From the NCBI RefSeq assembly GCF_000091545.1, contig NC_006461.1:557564-621563 (forward strand): DNA of 64,000 nt. The letters are read 5' to 3'. This DNA comes from Thermus thermophilus HB8 (GTDB lineage Bacteria; Deinococcota; Deinococci; Deinococcales; Thermaceae). The notes under the pieces are model-generated. The model was not told where the DNA came from and did not search any database. It saw only the letters and a program-made list of their open reading frames with translations. The stretch's first letter is position 1, and each line of letters opens with the position of its first letter. The translations under genes were made by a program, and so were the position numbers. Shown in pieces: positions 41,592 to 48,359 of this stretch.

Positions 41592-41613
41592 GGCTTGGGG
41601 GCTGCTCCAAGCC
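41592..41613 (+). terminator. Hairpin after ppc
   Basis: GGCTTGG-GGCTGCTC-CAAGCC-like pairing (arms 41592-41598 and 41607-41613) follows the ppc stop by about 26 nt. There is no direct U-tract, so the terminator assignment is tentative. Confidence 0.4.
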
Positions 41614-41657
41614 GAAGCTCGGTTTGGGGTACCTGCCGTTTTTCTTCTGGGGCCGGC

Positions 41658-42032
41658 TCAGGTCTTTTTTCTAAGTTCTTCCAAGATCTCCCGAAGAAGC
41701 CGGATCTCCTCTGGAGGCTCCGGGGGAGGGGTTTCCTGGGGCGGCTTCCGGAGGCGCTTTTGCGCTTCCCGCATGGGCACCACCACCAGGAAGTAGACGG
41801 TCGTCCCCACGATCAGGAAGTTGAGCAGGGCGTTCAAGAACCTGCCCAGGGCGATGGGTCCCAACCTGATTCCGGAGAAATCCGGCACCCCACCCAGGGC
41901 GCCGATAAGAGGGGTGATCACGTCCGCCACCAGGCTGCTCACCACCTGGCTAAAGGCCGTGCCGATGATCACGGCCACCGCCAGATCCACCACATTTCCC
42001 CGCATCAAGAAGTCTTTCAAATCCCTCCACAT
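41658..42032 (-). CDS. mscL: Large-conductance mechanosensitive channel
   Basis: The 124-residue protein begins MWRDLKDFLMRGNVVDLAVA, the MscL N-terminal helix and TM1. TM2 is LNALLNFLIVGTTVYFLVV, and a charged C-terminal helix follows (EEIRLLREILEELRKK). It opens under membrane tension to release solutes. The ATG at 42032 has GGGGGG upstream. It is downstream of three tRNA genes on the same strand and may be partly transcribed with them. Codon use is less GC-biased than in neighbours. Confidence 0.92.
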   Translation of the reverse strand: MWRDLKDFLMRGNVVDLAVAVIIGTAFSQVVSSLVADVITPLIGALGGVPDFSGIRLGPIALGRFLNALLNFLIVGTTVYFLVVVPMREAQKRLRKPPQETPPPEPPEEIRLLREILEELRKKT

Positions 42033-42074
42033 AAATCCCCCCACAAGAAAGGCTACCCATTTCCAAGATAACAA

Positions 42075-42150
42075 TGGCGGGCCCGGAGGGATTCGAACCC
42101 CCGACCTACCGCTTAGAAGGCGGCTGCTCTGTCCACTGAGCTACGGGCCC
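42075..42150 (-). tRNA. tRNA-Arg (TCT anticodon)
   Basis: Minus-strand cloverleaf with acceptor GGGCCCG/CGGGCCC, anticodon stem GCCGC/GCGGT around CTTCTAA, T arm GGGGGTTCGAATCCCTC and encoded CCA. Reads AGA/AGG. Confidence 0.94.
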
Positions 42151-42159
42151 AAACAGGGA

Positions 42160-42180
42160 GCCGGGGCTAAAAGCCCCGGC
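42160..42180. other. Perfect 9-bp hairpin in the tRNA spacer
   Basis: GCCGGGGCT-AAA-AGCCCCGGC lies between tRNA-Gly and tRNA-Arg. It has no U-tract and is probably a spacer structure or processing signal within the tRNA precursor. Confidence 0.5.
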
Positions 42181-42185
42181 CAGGC

Positions 42186-42262
42186 TGGAGCGGGAGACGG
42201 GATTCGAACCCGCGACCCTCGGCTTGGAAGGCCGATGCTCTACCAAGCTGAGCTACTCCCGC
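42186..42262 (-). tRNA. tRNA-Gly (TCC anticodon)
   Basis: Acceptor GCGGGAG/CTCCCGC, anticodon stem TCGGC/GCCGA around CTTCCAA, T arm GCGGGTTCGAATCCCGT, encoded TCCA. It is separated by one base from tRNA-Pro. Confidence 0.94.
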
Positions 42263-42263
42263 G

Positions 42264-42340
42264 TGGTCGGGGCGGCCCGATTTGAACGGGCGACCCCCTG
42301 CTCCCAAAGCAGGTGCGCTACCGGCCTGCGCTACGCCCCG
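42264..42340 (-). tRNA. tRNA-Pro (TGG anticodon)
   Basis: Acceptor CGGGGCG/CGCCCCG with the unusual C1 start typical of bacterial tRNA-Pro, anticodon stem CCTGC/GCAGG around TTTGGGA, T arm GCCCGTTCAAATCGGGC, encoded ACCA. Confidence 0.94.
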
Positions 42341-42362
42341 GGGCTTCGGCCGCCCACCCGTC

Positions 42363-42391
42363 AGCATAGCCCTTGCCGCCTGGCGGGTCAA
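42363..42391 (-). promoter_or_regulatory. Promoter of the tRNA-Pro-Gly-Arg operon
   Basis: TTGACC (42391-42386) and TATGCT (42368-42363) are spaced by exactly 17 bp on the minus strand, about 23 nt upstream of tRNA-Pro. This is one of the best sigma-A promoters in the window. Confidence 0.8.
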
Positions 42392-42410
42392 GGCGTGGTA
42401 GCATGGGGTC

Positions 42411-42572
42411 ATGAACCTCGGACCCATGGAGATCATCCTCATCCTTCTCATCGTCCTCCTCCTCTTCGGCGCCAAGAAGCTTCCCGAGCTCGCCCGCGGC
42501 ATCGGCCAGGCGGCCCGGGAGTTTAGGAAGGGGATCCAGGAGGAGGAGAAGAAGGAGGAGCCCAAGGCTTAG
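42411..42572 (+). CDS. tatA: Twin-arginine translocase subunit TatA
   Basis: A 53-codon gene encodes MNLGPMEIILILLIVLLLFG, then AKKLPELARGIGQAAREFRKG and an acidic-basic tail. This is the TatA/TatE layout: one N-terminal transmembrane helix, the FGxxKLPE hinge and an amphipathic helix. It forms the Tat pore that exports folded proteins such as the Tat-signal binding proteins at the left of the window. TAGCAT (42399-42404) lies 6 nt before the ATG, so the mRNA appears leaderless. The stop overlaps the convergent TPR gene. Confidence 0.9.
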   Translation: MNLGPMEIILILLIVLLLFGAKKLPELARGIGQAAREFRKGIQEEEKKEEPKA

Positions 42573-43636
42573 AGGCGCTTCAGCACCTCTTCGGCCTCCT
42601 TGTAGTCCGGCCTAAGCTTCAAGGCCTCCTGGCACTGGTAGCGGGCCCCCTCCTTGTCCCCGAGCTTCTCGTTCGCCAGGCAGAGGCTGTAGCGGTACTC
42701 CGCCCGCTTGGGCTCGAGGCGCACCGCCACCGTGAGGCGGCTTTTCGCCTTCGGGTAGTCCCCGAGGGCCAGGTAGACCTGCCCCAGGTAGTAGTAGGCG
42801 GCGGGGAAGCGCAGGGGGGCGAGGGCCACGGCGTTTTCCAGGGCCACCCCCGCCTCCTTGGTCCGCCCCAGGGCGAGGTAGGCCTGGCCCAGGGTGTACC
42901 AGCCCTCGGCGTTCAAGGGCTTGATCCGGTGCCCCTCCTCCAACACCCGGGCCGCCTCCTCCGCCTTCCCCTTGAGGAGGAGGGCGGAGGCGTACCGCAC
43001 CCGCAGGTCTAGGTCCTTGGGGGCCTGCTCCAGGGCCTTGGCGTACTGGGCCAGGGCCTCGTCCAGGCGGCCCATGGAGAGGTAGAGCTCCGCCAGGGCG
43101 GAGCGGATCTCGGGGGTGTCCTCGAGGGCCAGGGCCTGTTTGAGGGAGGCCTCCGCCTTGTCCCGCTCGCCCAGGAGGGCGTAGACCAGGCCCCGTTGCA
43201 GGTGGAGGGGAGCGTAGCGGGGGTTGACCCGCTCGGCGTCCTTGAGGACGGAGAGGGCCTGCTCCAGGTAGCCCTTGCCCCGCTCCCGGTCCTCCGCCTG
43301 CCGGTAAAGGGCCACGTAGGCCTCGGAGAGGACCATGTAGCCCCCCAGGTAGCGGGGGGTGCGGGCCACGAGGGTCTTGCCGTTCTCCAGGGCGGGGTTC
43401 ACGAGCCCGAGCTTGAGCTGGGTCCGGGCGAGCCAGTAGAGGGCCTCGGGGTCCTGGGGGTTCTCCTTTAGGGCCCGCTCAAAGAGGGTGAGGGCCGCGT
43501 CGTACCGCCCCAGGGCGTAGAGCTGGACCCCGAGCCTTAAGGGGTTCTGTTCCGCCGTCTGGGCCGCGGGGGGAGGCGGCGTCTGGGCCAGCCCCCCGGC
43601 GGCGAGAAGTCCTGCGACCACCAACAGCCAGCGCAT
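42569..43636 (-). CDS. Exported tetratricopeptide-repeat protein
   Basis: The 355-residue product has a signal peptide (RWLLVVAGLLAAGGLAQ), a proline-rich linker, and about eight to nine TPR units covering nearly all of the rest (for example ALGRYDAALTLFERALKENP, SMGRLDEALAQYAKALEQAP). TPR arrays are protein-interaction scaffolds; the partner is unknown. It follows hslU by about 19 nt on the same strand and may be co-transcribed. Confidence 0.8.
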   Translation of the reverse strand: MRWLLVVAGLLAAGGLAQTPPPPAAQTAEQNPLRLGVQLYALGRYDAALTLFERALKENPQDPEALYWLARTQLKLGLVNPALENGKTLVARTPRYLGGYMVLSEAYVALYRQAEDRERGKGYLEQALSVLKDAERVNPRYAPLHLQRGLVYALLGERDKAEASLKQALALEDTPEIRSALAELYLSMGRLDEALAQYAKALEQAPKDLDLRVRYASALLLKGKAEEAARVLEEGHRIKPLNAEGWYTLGQAYLALGRTKEAGVALENAVALAPLRFPAAYYYLGQVYLALGDYPKAKSRLTVAVRLEPKRAEYRYSLCLANEKLGDKEGARYQCQEALKLRPDYKEAEEVLKRL

Positions 43637-43655
43637 CCTTCCTCCTTCACAGCCT

Positions 43656-44906
43656 TCACAGCACGAAGCGGGTGAGGTCCGGGGAGGCGAAGACCGCCTC
43701 TAGCCGCTTCTCCACGTAGGCCCGGGTGATCTCCACCCGGCCGAGGTCCGTCTGGAAGCTCACCTCCTCCAGCACCTTCTCCAAAACGGTGGCGAGCCGC
43801 CTCGCCCCGATGTCCTCGAGCTCTTGGTTCGCCCGGTGGGCCGCCTGCGCGATGGCCCAAAGGGCCTCGTCCTCAAAGACGAGCTCGGTGCCGTCCGCCT
43901 TGAGGAGCTCCGTGTACTGGCGGATGAGGGAGTTCTCCGGCTCCTTGAGGATGCGGTAGAACTCCTCGGGGCCCAAGGGGGAAAGCTCCACCCTGATGGG
44001 AAACCGCCCCTGGAGCTCGGGGATCAGGTCCGAGGGCTTGGCCACGTGGAAGGCCCCGGCGGCGATGAAGAGGACGTGCTCCGTGGAGATGGGGCCGATC
44101 CTCGTGGAGACCACCGTCCCCTCCACGATGGGGAGGAGGTCCCGCTGCACCCCTTCCCCGGAGACGTCGGGGCCCACGGTCCCCTCCCTCCGCGCCACCT
44201 TGTCAATCTCGTCAATGAAGACGATGCCCTCCTCCTGGGCGCGGCGCCTCGCCTCCTCCTTGAGCTCCTCCTTGTCTATAAGGCGCTCGGCGTGCTGGTT
44301 CTTCAGCACCTCCCGGGCCTCCCTCACGGTCATGCGGCGGCGGACCGGGCGCCGGGGAAGGAGGCCTTTGAGCATCTCCCCCATGCCCCCGAAGGCCTCG
44401 CCCCCCAGGACCCCCATGAAGGGGAGGGCGACCTCCTCCTCCACCTGGACCTCCACAAAGTGGCCGTCCAGGCGGCCCGAGCGGACCTCGGCCACCGAGG
44501 TGCGGAGCAGGGTGGCGAGCTCCTCCTCGGCGAGGGCCAGGGCCTTTTCCTCCACCTTCTTCTTCATCTCCTCCAGCACGAGCTGGTAGCTCGCCTCCGC
44601 CAGGTCGCGGACGATGGAGTCCACGTCCCGGCCCACGTACCCCACCTCGGTGAACTTGGTGGCCTCCACCTTCACGAAGGGGGCCCCGGCGAGGCGGGCG
44701 AGGCGGCGGGCGATCTCGGTCTTTCCCACCCCCGTGGGCCCGATCATGAGGATGTTCTTGGGGGTGACCTCCCGGGCGATCTCCGGGGGAAGCTTCTTGC
44801 GGCGGTAGCGGTTCCTTAAGGCCACGGCCACCGCGCGCTTGGCCGCCTCCTGGCCCACGATGTGCTTGGAGAGCTCCCGGACGATCTCGGCGGGCGTCAG
44901 GTTCAT
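43656..44906 (-). CDS. hslU: ATP-dependent protease ATPase subunit HslU
   Basis: The 416-residue AAA+ protein begins LTPAEIVRELSKHIVGQE, has Walker A GPTGVGKT (56-63), Walker B GIVFIDEIDKVARR, the I-domain insertion between them, and ends DLTRFVL, matching the HslU C-terminus that docks into HslV. It unfolds substrates for HslV. Its ATG overlaps hslV by 4 nt. Confidence 0.95.
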   Translation of the reverse strand: MNLTPAEIVRELSKHIVGQEAAKRAVAVALRNRYRRKKLPPEIAREVTPKNILMIGPTGVGKTEIARRLARLAGAPFVKVEATKFTEVGYVGRDVDSIVRDLAEASYQLVLEEMKKKVEEKALALAEEELATLLRTSVAEVRSGRLDGHFVEVQVEEEVALPFMGVLGGEAFGGMGEMLKGLLPRRPVRRRMTVREAREVLKNQHAERLIDKEELKEEARRRAQEEGIVFIDEIDKVARREGTVGPDVSGEGVQRDLLPIVEGTVVSTRIGPISTEHVLFIAAGAFHVAKPSDLIPELQGRFPIRVELSPLGPEEFYRILKEPENSLIRQYTELLKADGTELVFEDEALWAIAQAAHRANQELEDIGARRLATVLEKVLEEVSFQTDLGRVEITRAYVEKRLEAVFASPDLTRFVL

Positions 44907-45445
44907 GCTTCCCCCAAAGTGAGGACGGTCACCTGGCCCGAGGTGTAGAGGTCCACCTCGGCGGCGATCCTTAGGGCCTCCGTGGCGATCTCCTTGGCGG
45001 AAAGCCCCGTGTGCCGGTAAAGGGCCTTGGCGGCGGCGAGGGCATAAGGCCCCCCGCTTCCCACCGCGAGGAGGGGCTCCTCCGGGGTGATCACCTCCCC
45101 GCTTCCCGAGAGGAGGACCATGCTCTCCCGGTCCGCGGCCACGATCATGGCCTGGAGGTGGCGGAGGACCCGGTCGGTGCGCCAGAGCTTGGCCGTCTCC
45201 ACCGCCCCCTTCAGGAGGTTCCCCTTGGCCTCCTTGAGCCGTTCCTCAAAGCGCTCCAGGAGGGCCAGGGCGTCGGCCACGCCCCCGGCGAACCCCACGA
45301 GGACGCCTTCCCCCACCTCCAGCTTCCGCACCTTCACCGCCCCCCGCTTGAGCACGGTCTGGCCGAAGGTGACCTGGCCGTCCCCGGCGAGGGCGGTGAC
45401 CCCGTCCTTGCGGACGGCGAGGATGGTGGTGCCGTGAATCTCCAC
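44903..45445 (-). CDS. hslV: ATP-dependent protease peptidase subunit HslV
   Basis: The 180-residue proteasome-like peptidase has the catalytic threonine in HGTTILAVRKDGV, exposed by removal of five residues, and GDGQVTFGQTVLK as in the family. I choose the GTG at 45445: the longer frame (ATG 45469) would overlap the TATCTT -10 (45457-45452), which sets transcription start at the GTG and a leaderless mRNA. It forms the core of HslVU. A HEPN-nucleotidyltransferase pair lies immediately upstream on the same strand. Confidence 0.92.
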   Translation of the reverse strand: MEIHGTTILAVRKDGVTALAGDGQVTFGQTVLKRGAVKVRKLEVGEGVLVGFAGGVADALALLERFEERLKEAKGNLLKGAVETAKLWRTDRVLRHLQAMIVAADRESMVLLSGSGEVITPEEPLLAVGSGGPYALAAAKALYRHTGLSAKEIATEALRIAAEVDLYTSGQVTVLTLGEA

Positions 45446-45451
45446 GCCGCC

Positions 45452-45457
45452 AAGATA
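45452..45457 (-). promoter_or_regulatory. -10 element of hslVU
   Basis: TATCTT on the minus strand ends 7 nt before the hslV GTG, deciding the start codon. It lies in the 34-nt gap after the upstream nucleotidyltransferase gene. Confidence 0.5.
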
Positions 45458-45479
45458 CCCTCGGGGCATGAGAAGGGCG

Positions 45480-45848
45480 TTAGGCTAGGCGGCGTAGGGC
45501 CTCCCAGGCCCCCTCCCGCTCAAAGAGGAGCTTCCCTTCCCGGAGGGCGGCCGGGACCACGCCGAACCCCCCCTTGAGGCCCTCCACGGCCTCGCTCAGG
45601 GTGTAGGGGAAGACCTCCACCCGGCGCACCCCTTCCGGGCGGTAGCGCACGAGCCTTTCGGGAAAGGGAAGAGGGGTGTCCCGGAGGAGGACGAGGAGGT
45701 CGGCGTCGCTGAAGGCGGTGGCCTCCCCCCGGGCCAGGGAGCCGAAGAGGACCACGGCGAGGACCTCGGGGCGCTCCCCCAGGGCCCTTGCCGCCTCGGC
45801 CACCTCCTTAAGGCGGGCCTTCGGGTCAAAGCGGAAGACGCGGGTCAA
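45480..45848 (-). CDS. Minimal nucleotidyltransferase (MNT), pair 1
   Basis: The 122-residue protein has the MNT pol-beta fold signature GSx10DxD (G36-S37, D48, D50) in VVLFGSLARGEATAFSDADL, with a third acid near E78 (VRRVEVFPY). Such proteins transfer nucleotides to a partner HEPN protein in toxin-antitoxin modules. It overlaps the upstream HEPN gene by 4 nt, and is a clear paralogue of the nucleotidyltransferase at 49.8-50.2 kb. Whether E78 can replace the usual aspartate is unknown. Confidence 0.85.
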   Translation of the reverse strand: MTRVFRFDPKARLKEVAEAARALGERPEVLAVVLFGSLARGEATAFSDADLLVLLRDTPLPFPERLVRYRPEGVRRVEVFPYTLSEAVEGLKGGFGVVPAALREGKLLFEREGAWEALRRLA

Positions 45849-46228
45849 AGCTTTTCCTCCACGAAGGCCAGGATCTTTTGGGCTAGGTCCAGGGCCTCCT
45901 CCGCCTCGAGGCGGGTGTAGTGCCGGGCGGCGGGGCCCGCCGGGTGGGCGTCCGGGTAGCGGGTGGGGATGTAGTACTTGTCCAAGACCTTGGCGGCCTC
46001 CACCAGGTCCTCGGGCACGTCCACATCCTCGGGAAGGTCGGCCAGGAGGTCCAGGATGGAGTGACCCCAGGCCACCTGGCCCCGGGCCAGATGAAGCCCC
46101 TTGAGGGCGGCCTCGGCGGCCTGTTGCGCGGCGAAGCAGGCCCAGGCGTAGTCGCCTAGGCCCAAGCTTCCCTGGGCGTGGCGCAGGTTGTGCCTCGCCT
46201 GCTCCAGCCAGTCCCGGGCCCGGTTCAC
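45845..46228 (-). CDS. HEPN-domain protein, pair 1
   Basis: The 127-residue helical protein has the HEPN signature NRARDWLEQARHNLRHAQ, WACFAAQQAAEAALKGLH and VLDKYYIPTRYPD. An R49-x6-H56 arrangement (RGQVAWGH) could be a ribonuclease motif, but it is not the RX4HXY form. HEPN proteins are toxins or substrate-binding partners of MNT enzymes. The GTG start at 46228 is set by GATAAT (46240-46235), giving a leaderless mRNA. It is paralogous to the HEPN at 50.1-50.5 kb. Confidence 0.83.
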   Translation of the reverse strand: MNRARDWLEQARHNLRHAQGSLGLGDYAWACFAAQQAAEAALKGLHLARGQVAWGHSILDLLADLPEDVDVPEDLVEAAKVLDKYYIPTRYPDAHPAGPAARHYTRLEAEEALDLAQKILAFVEEKL

Positions 46229-46234
46229 CCCCTT

Positions 46235-46294
46235 ATTATCCCACGCTCCAGGGGAACCCACGGCACACACCCCGCCTATCCCTTCCCCTAGACT
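46235..46294. promoter_or_regulatory. Divergent -10 elements of HEPN pair 1 and the MoxR operon
   Basis: Minus-strand GATAAT (46240-46235) ends 7 nt before the HEPN GTG (46228). Plus-strand TAGACT (46289-46294) ends 8 nt before the MoxR GTG (46302). Both mRNAs look leaderless. Confidence 0.5.
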
Positions 46295-46301
46295 GGTAAG
46301 G

Positions 46302-47696
46302 GTGAAGGCCAAGACCCTAGGCGAACTCAGGCGCACCTACCCCCTGGAGAAGCTCCGCCGCACCGTGAAGGACGAGGCCAGGGAGAACCTCCGGGAGAAG
46401 CTCAGGCGCGGGGAGAGGCTTTTCCCCGGCATCCACGGCTACGAGGACACGGTGATCCCCGCCCTGGTCCAGGCCATCCTCGCCAAGCAGAACTTCATCC
46501 TCCTCGGCACCCGGGGCCAGGCGAAAAGCCGGATCCTGCGAAGCCTCACGAGCCTCCTGGACGAGGAGGTTCCCGCCCTCGCCACGGAGCTTCGCGACAA
46601 CCCCCTCCACCCCATCTCCCCCGAGGGAAAGCGCCTCCTGGAGGAGGCCGGGGACGACGCCCCCATCGTCTGGCTTTCCCGGGAGGACCGGTACGTGGAG
46701 AAGCTCGCCACCCCCGACACCACCGTGGCCGACCTCCTCGGGGACATGGACCCCATCAAGGCGGCCAGGCGGGGCACGGGGATGGCGGACCTGGAGAGCA
46801 TCCACTACGGCCTCCTGCCCCGGGCGAACCGGGGGATCTTCGCCGTGAACGAGCTCGCCGACCTCGCCCCCAAGGTGCAGGTGGCCCTCTTCAACATCCT
46901 CGAGGAAGGGGACGTCCAGATCCGGGGCTACCCCCTCCGGCTTCCCCTGGACGTCTGGCTCGTCTTCACCGCCAACCCCCAGGACTACACCGCCCGGGGC
47001 CGCATCGTGACCCCCCTCAAGGACCGGATCGGGAGCGAGATCCGCACCCACTACCCCCGCTCCTTGGAGGAGGGGGCCCGGATCAGCGCCCAGGAGGCCT
47101 ACGTGCCGGAGGGGGTCCTGGTCCCGGAGTGGGTGAGGCTTTCCGTGGAGGCCGTGGCCTTCGTCGCCCGGGAGGACCGCCGCGTGGACCAGACGGCGGG
47201 GGTCTCCCAGCGCCTCGCCATCAGCCTTTTGGAGGTGGTGGCGGCAAGCGCCGAGCGCCGCGCCCTCCTCCACGGGGGAAGGCCCGTGGCGAGGCCTTTG
47301 GACCTCTACCAGGGGCTTCCCGCCATCACCGGGAAGCTGGAATTGGAGTACGAGGGGGAGCTCCAGGGGGCGGAGAGGGTGGCGCGGGAGATCGTGCAGC
47401 GGGCCTTCGGCCTGGTCCTCCCCCGCTACCGCTTAAGGACCGAGCCCATCGTGGCCCACTTTGAGGAGGGAAACCTCCTCACCCTGCCCGAGGGGGACGT
47501 GGAGGAGGCCCTTAAGGCCATGGCCGGGGTCCCGGGGCTTCTGGAGGCGGCGAGGGCCCTGGCCGAGGGGGAAGCCCCTGAGGTTTTGCTTTCCGCCGGG
47601 GAGTTCGTCCTGGAAGGCCTGGTGGGCCGAAGGAAGCTCTCCCGGGGCGAGGCGACCTACCAGGCGGCGGAGCGCCCGAGGAGCTATGGCAACTAG
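46302..47696 (+). CDS. MoxR/ChlI-type AAA+ ATPase
   Basis: The 464-residue protein has a degenerate-looking but intact Walker A, GTRGQAKS (69-76), Walker B/sensor region NRGIFAVNELADLAPKVQVALFN, and VFTANPQDYTARGR, the pattern of MoxR/magnesium-chelatase I-like ATPases. A helical C-terminal part follows (about 330-464). MoxR ATPases act with VWA-domain proteins as metal-dependent remodelling chaperones. Here the VWA partner lies three genes down, beyond a MntA-HepT-like pair. The start is a leaderless GTG. Confidence 0.85.
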   Translation: MKAKTLGELRRTYPLEKLRRTVKDEARENLREKLRRGERLFPGIHGYEDTVIPALVQAILAKQNFILLGTRGQAKSRILRSLTSLLDEEVPALATELRDNPLHPISPEGKRLLEEAGDDAPIVWLSREDRYVEKLATPDTTVADLLGDMDPIKAARRGTGMADLESIHYGLLPRANRGIFAVNELADLAPKVQVALFNILEEGDVQIRGYPLRLPLDVWLVFTANPQDYTARGRIVTPLKDRIGSEIRTHYPRSLEEGARISAQEAYVPEGVLVPEWVRLSVEAVAFVAREDRRVDQTAGVSQRLAISLLEVVAASAERRALLHGGRPVARPLDLYQGLPAITGKLELEYEGELQGAERVAREIVQRAFGLVLPRYRLRTEPIVAHFEEGNLLTLPEGDVEEALKAMAGVPGLLEAARALAEGEAPEVLLSAGEFVLEGLVGRRKLSRGEATYQAAERPRSYGN

Positions 47697-47988
47697 CCTG
47701 GACCGGGACAAGGAGGCGGTCCTAAGGGCCCTGAGGCCCTACCTCGAGGGCACGGGGACGAGGCTCTTTCTCTTCGGCTCCTTCGCCCGGGGGGAGGGGA
47801 GGCAAGCCTCCGACCTGGACCTCGCCCTCCTCTCCCCCGTACCCCTTAAGGACCTCATGCCCCTCCTCCGGGAGGCCCTGGAGGAGGCCCCCGTGGTGCG
47901 GCGGGTGGACCTCGTGGACCTTGCCGAGGCCGAGCCTGCCTTCCGGGAGCGGGTGCTTAGGGAGGGGGTGCTTTGGGCCGAGTTCTAG
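47686..47988 (+). CDS. MntA-like minimal nucleotidyltransferase (pair 2)
   Basis: The 100-residue protein has the complete GSx10DxD motif: G31-S32, D43, D45 in LFGSFARGEGRQASDLDLAL, with the third aspartate D75 in VRRVDLVDLAE. In MntA-HepT (type VII) modules MntA AMPylates a tyrosine of the HepT toxin. Its ATG lies 11 nt inside the MoxR gene and its end overlaps the HEPN gene by 16 nt, so the module is translationally coupled with MoxR. Confidence 0.85.
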   Translation: MATSLDRDKEAVLRALRPYLEGTGTRLFLFGSFARGEGRQASDLDLALLSPVPLKDLMPLLREALEEAPVVRRVDLVDLAEAEPAFRERVLREGVLWAEF

Positions 47989-48359
47989 AACGCATCCAGG
48001 TGGCGGAGAAGGCCCTGGCCACGCTGAAGGAGCTGGCCTTCTTGGAAGACCCGAGCCCCGTGGAGCGGGACGCCGCCATCCAGCGCTTTGAGTACACCTT
48101 TGAGGCCTTCTGGAAGGCCCTCCAGGCTTACCTGCGGGAAAAGGAGGGCCTCGAGGGGGCAAGCCCCAAGGGAGTTATCCGCCTGGCCCGGGAGGTGGGT
48201 CTACTCAGGGACGAGGAAGCCCGCCTGGCCTTGGGCATGGTGGACGACCGCAGCCTCACGGTCCACACCTACAACGAGCCCCTGGCCCGGGCCATCTTCC
48301 GGCGGCTTCCGGACTACGCCAGGCTCATGGAGCAGGTTTTGGGGAGGTTGCGAAGATGA
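47973..48359 (+). CDS. HepT-like HEPN protein (HI0074 family, pair 2)
   Basis: The 128-residue all-helical protein carries R93-SLTV-H98-T-Y100, an exact RX4HXY motif, followed by NEPLARAIFRRLPDYARLM as in HI0074/HepT proteins. In characterised HepT toxins the R and H form the ribonuclease site and the Y is AMPylated by MntA. The most likely start is TTG 47973, 16 nt inside the nucleotidyltransferase gene; no better start precedes the conserved region. Its stop overlaps the VWA gene by 4 nt. Confidence 0.83.
   Translation: MGRVLERIQVAEKALATLKELAFLEDPSPVERDAAIQRFEYTFEAFWKALQAYLREKEGLEGASPKGVIRLAREVGLLRDEEARLALGMVDDRSLTVHTYNEPLARAIFRRLPDYARLMEQVLGRLRR

Noticed and set aside
42075..42340. CRISPR-like or tandem repeat array
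   Set aside because: The repeated GTTCGAATC-like strings are the T arms of three adjacent tRNA genes.
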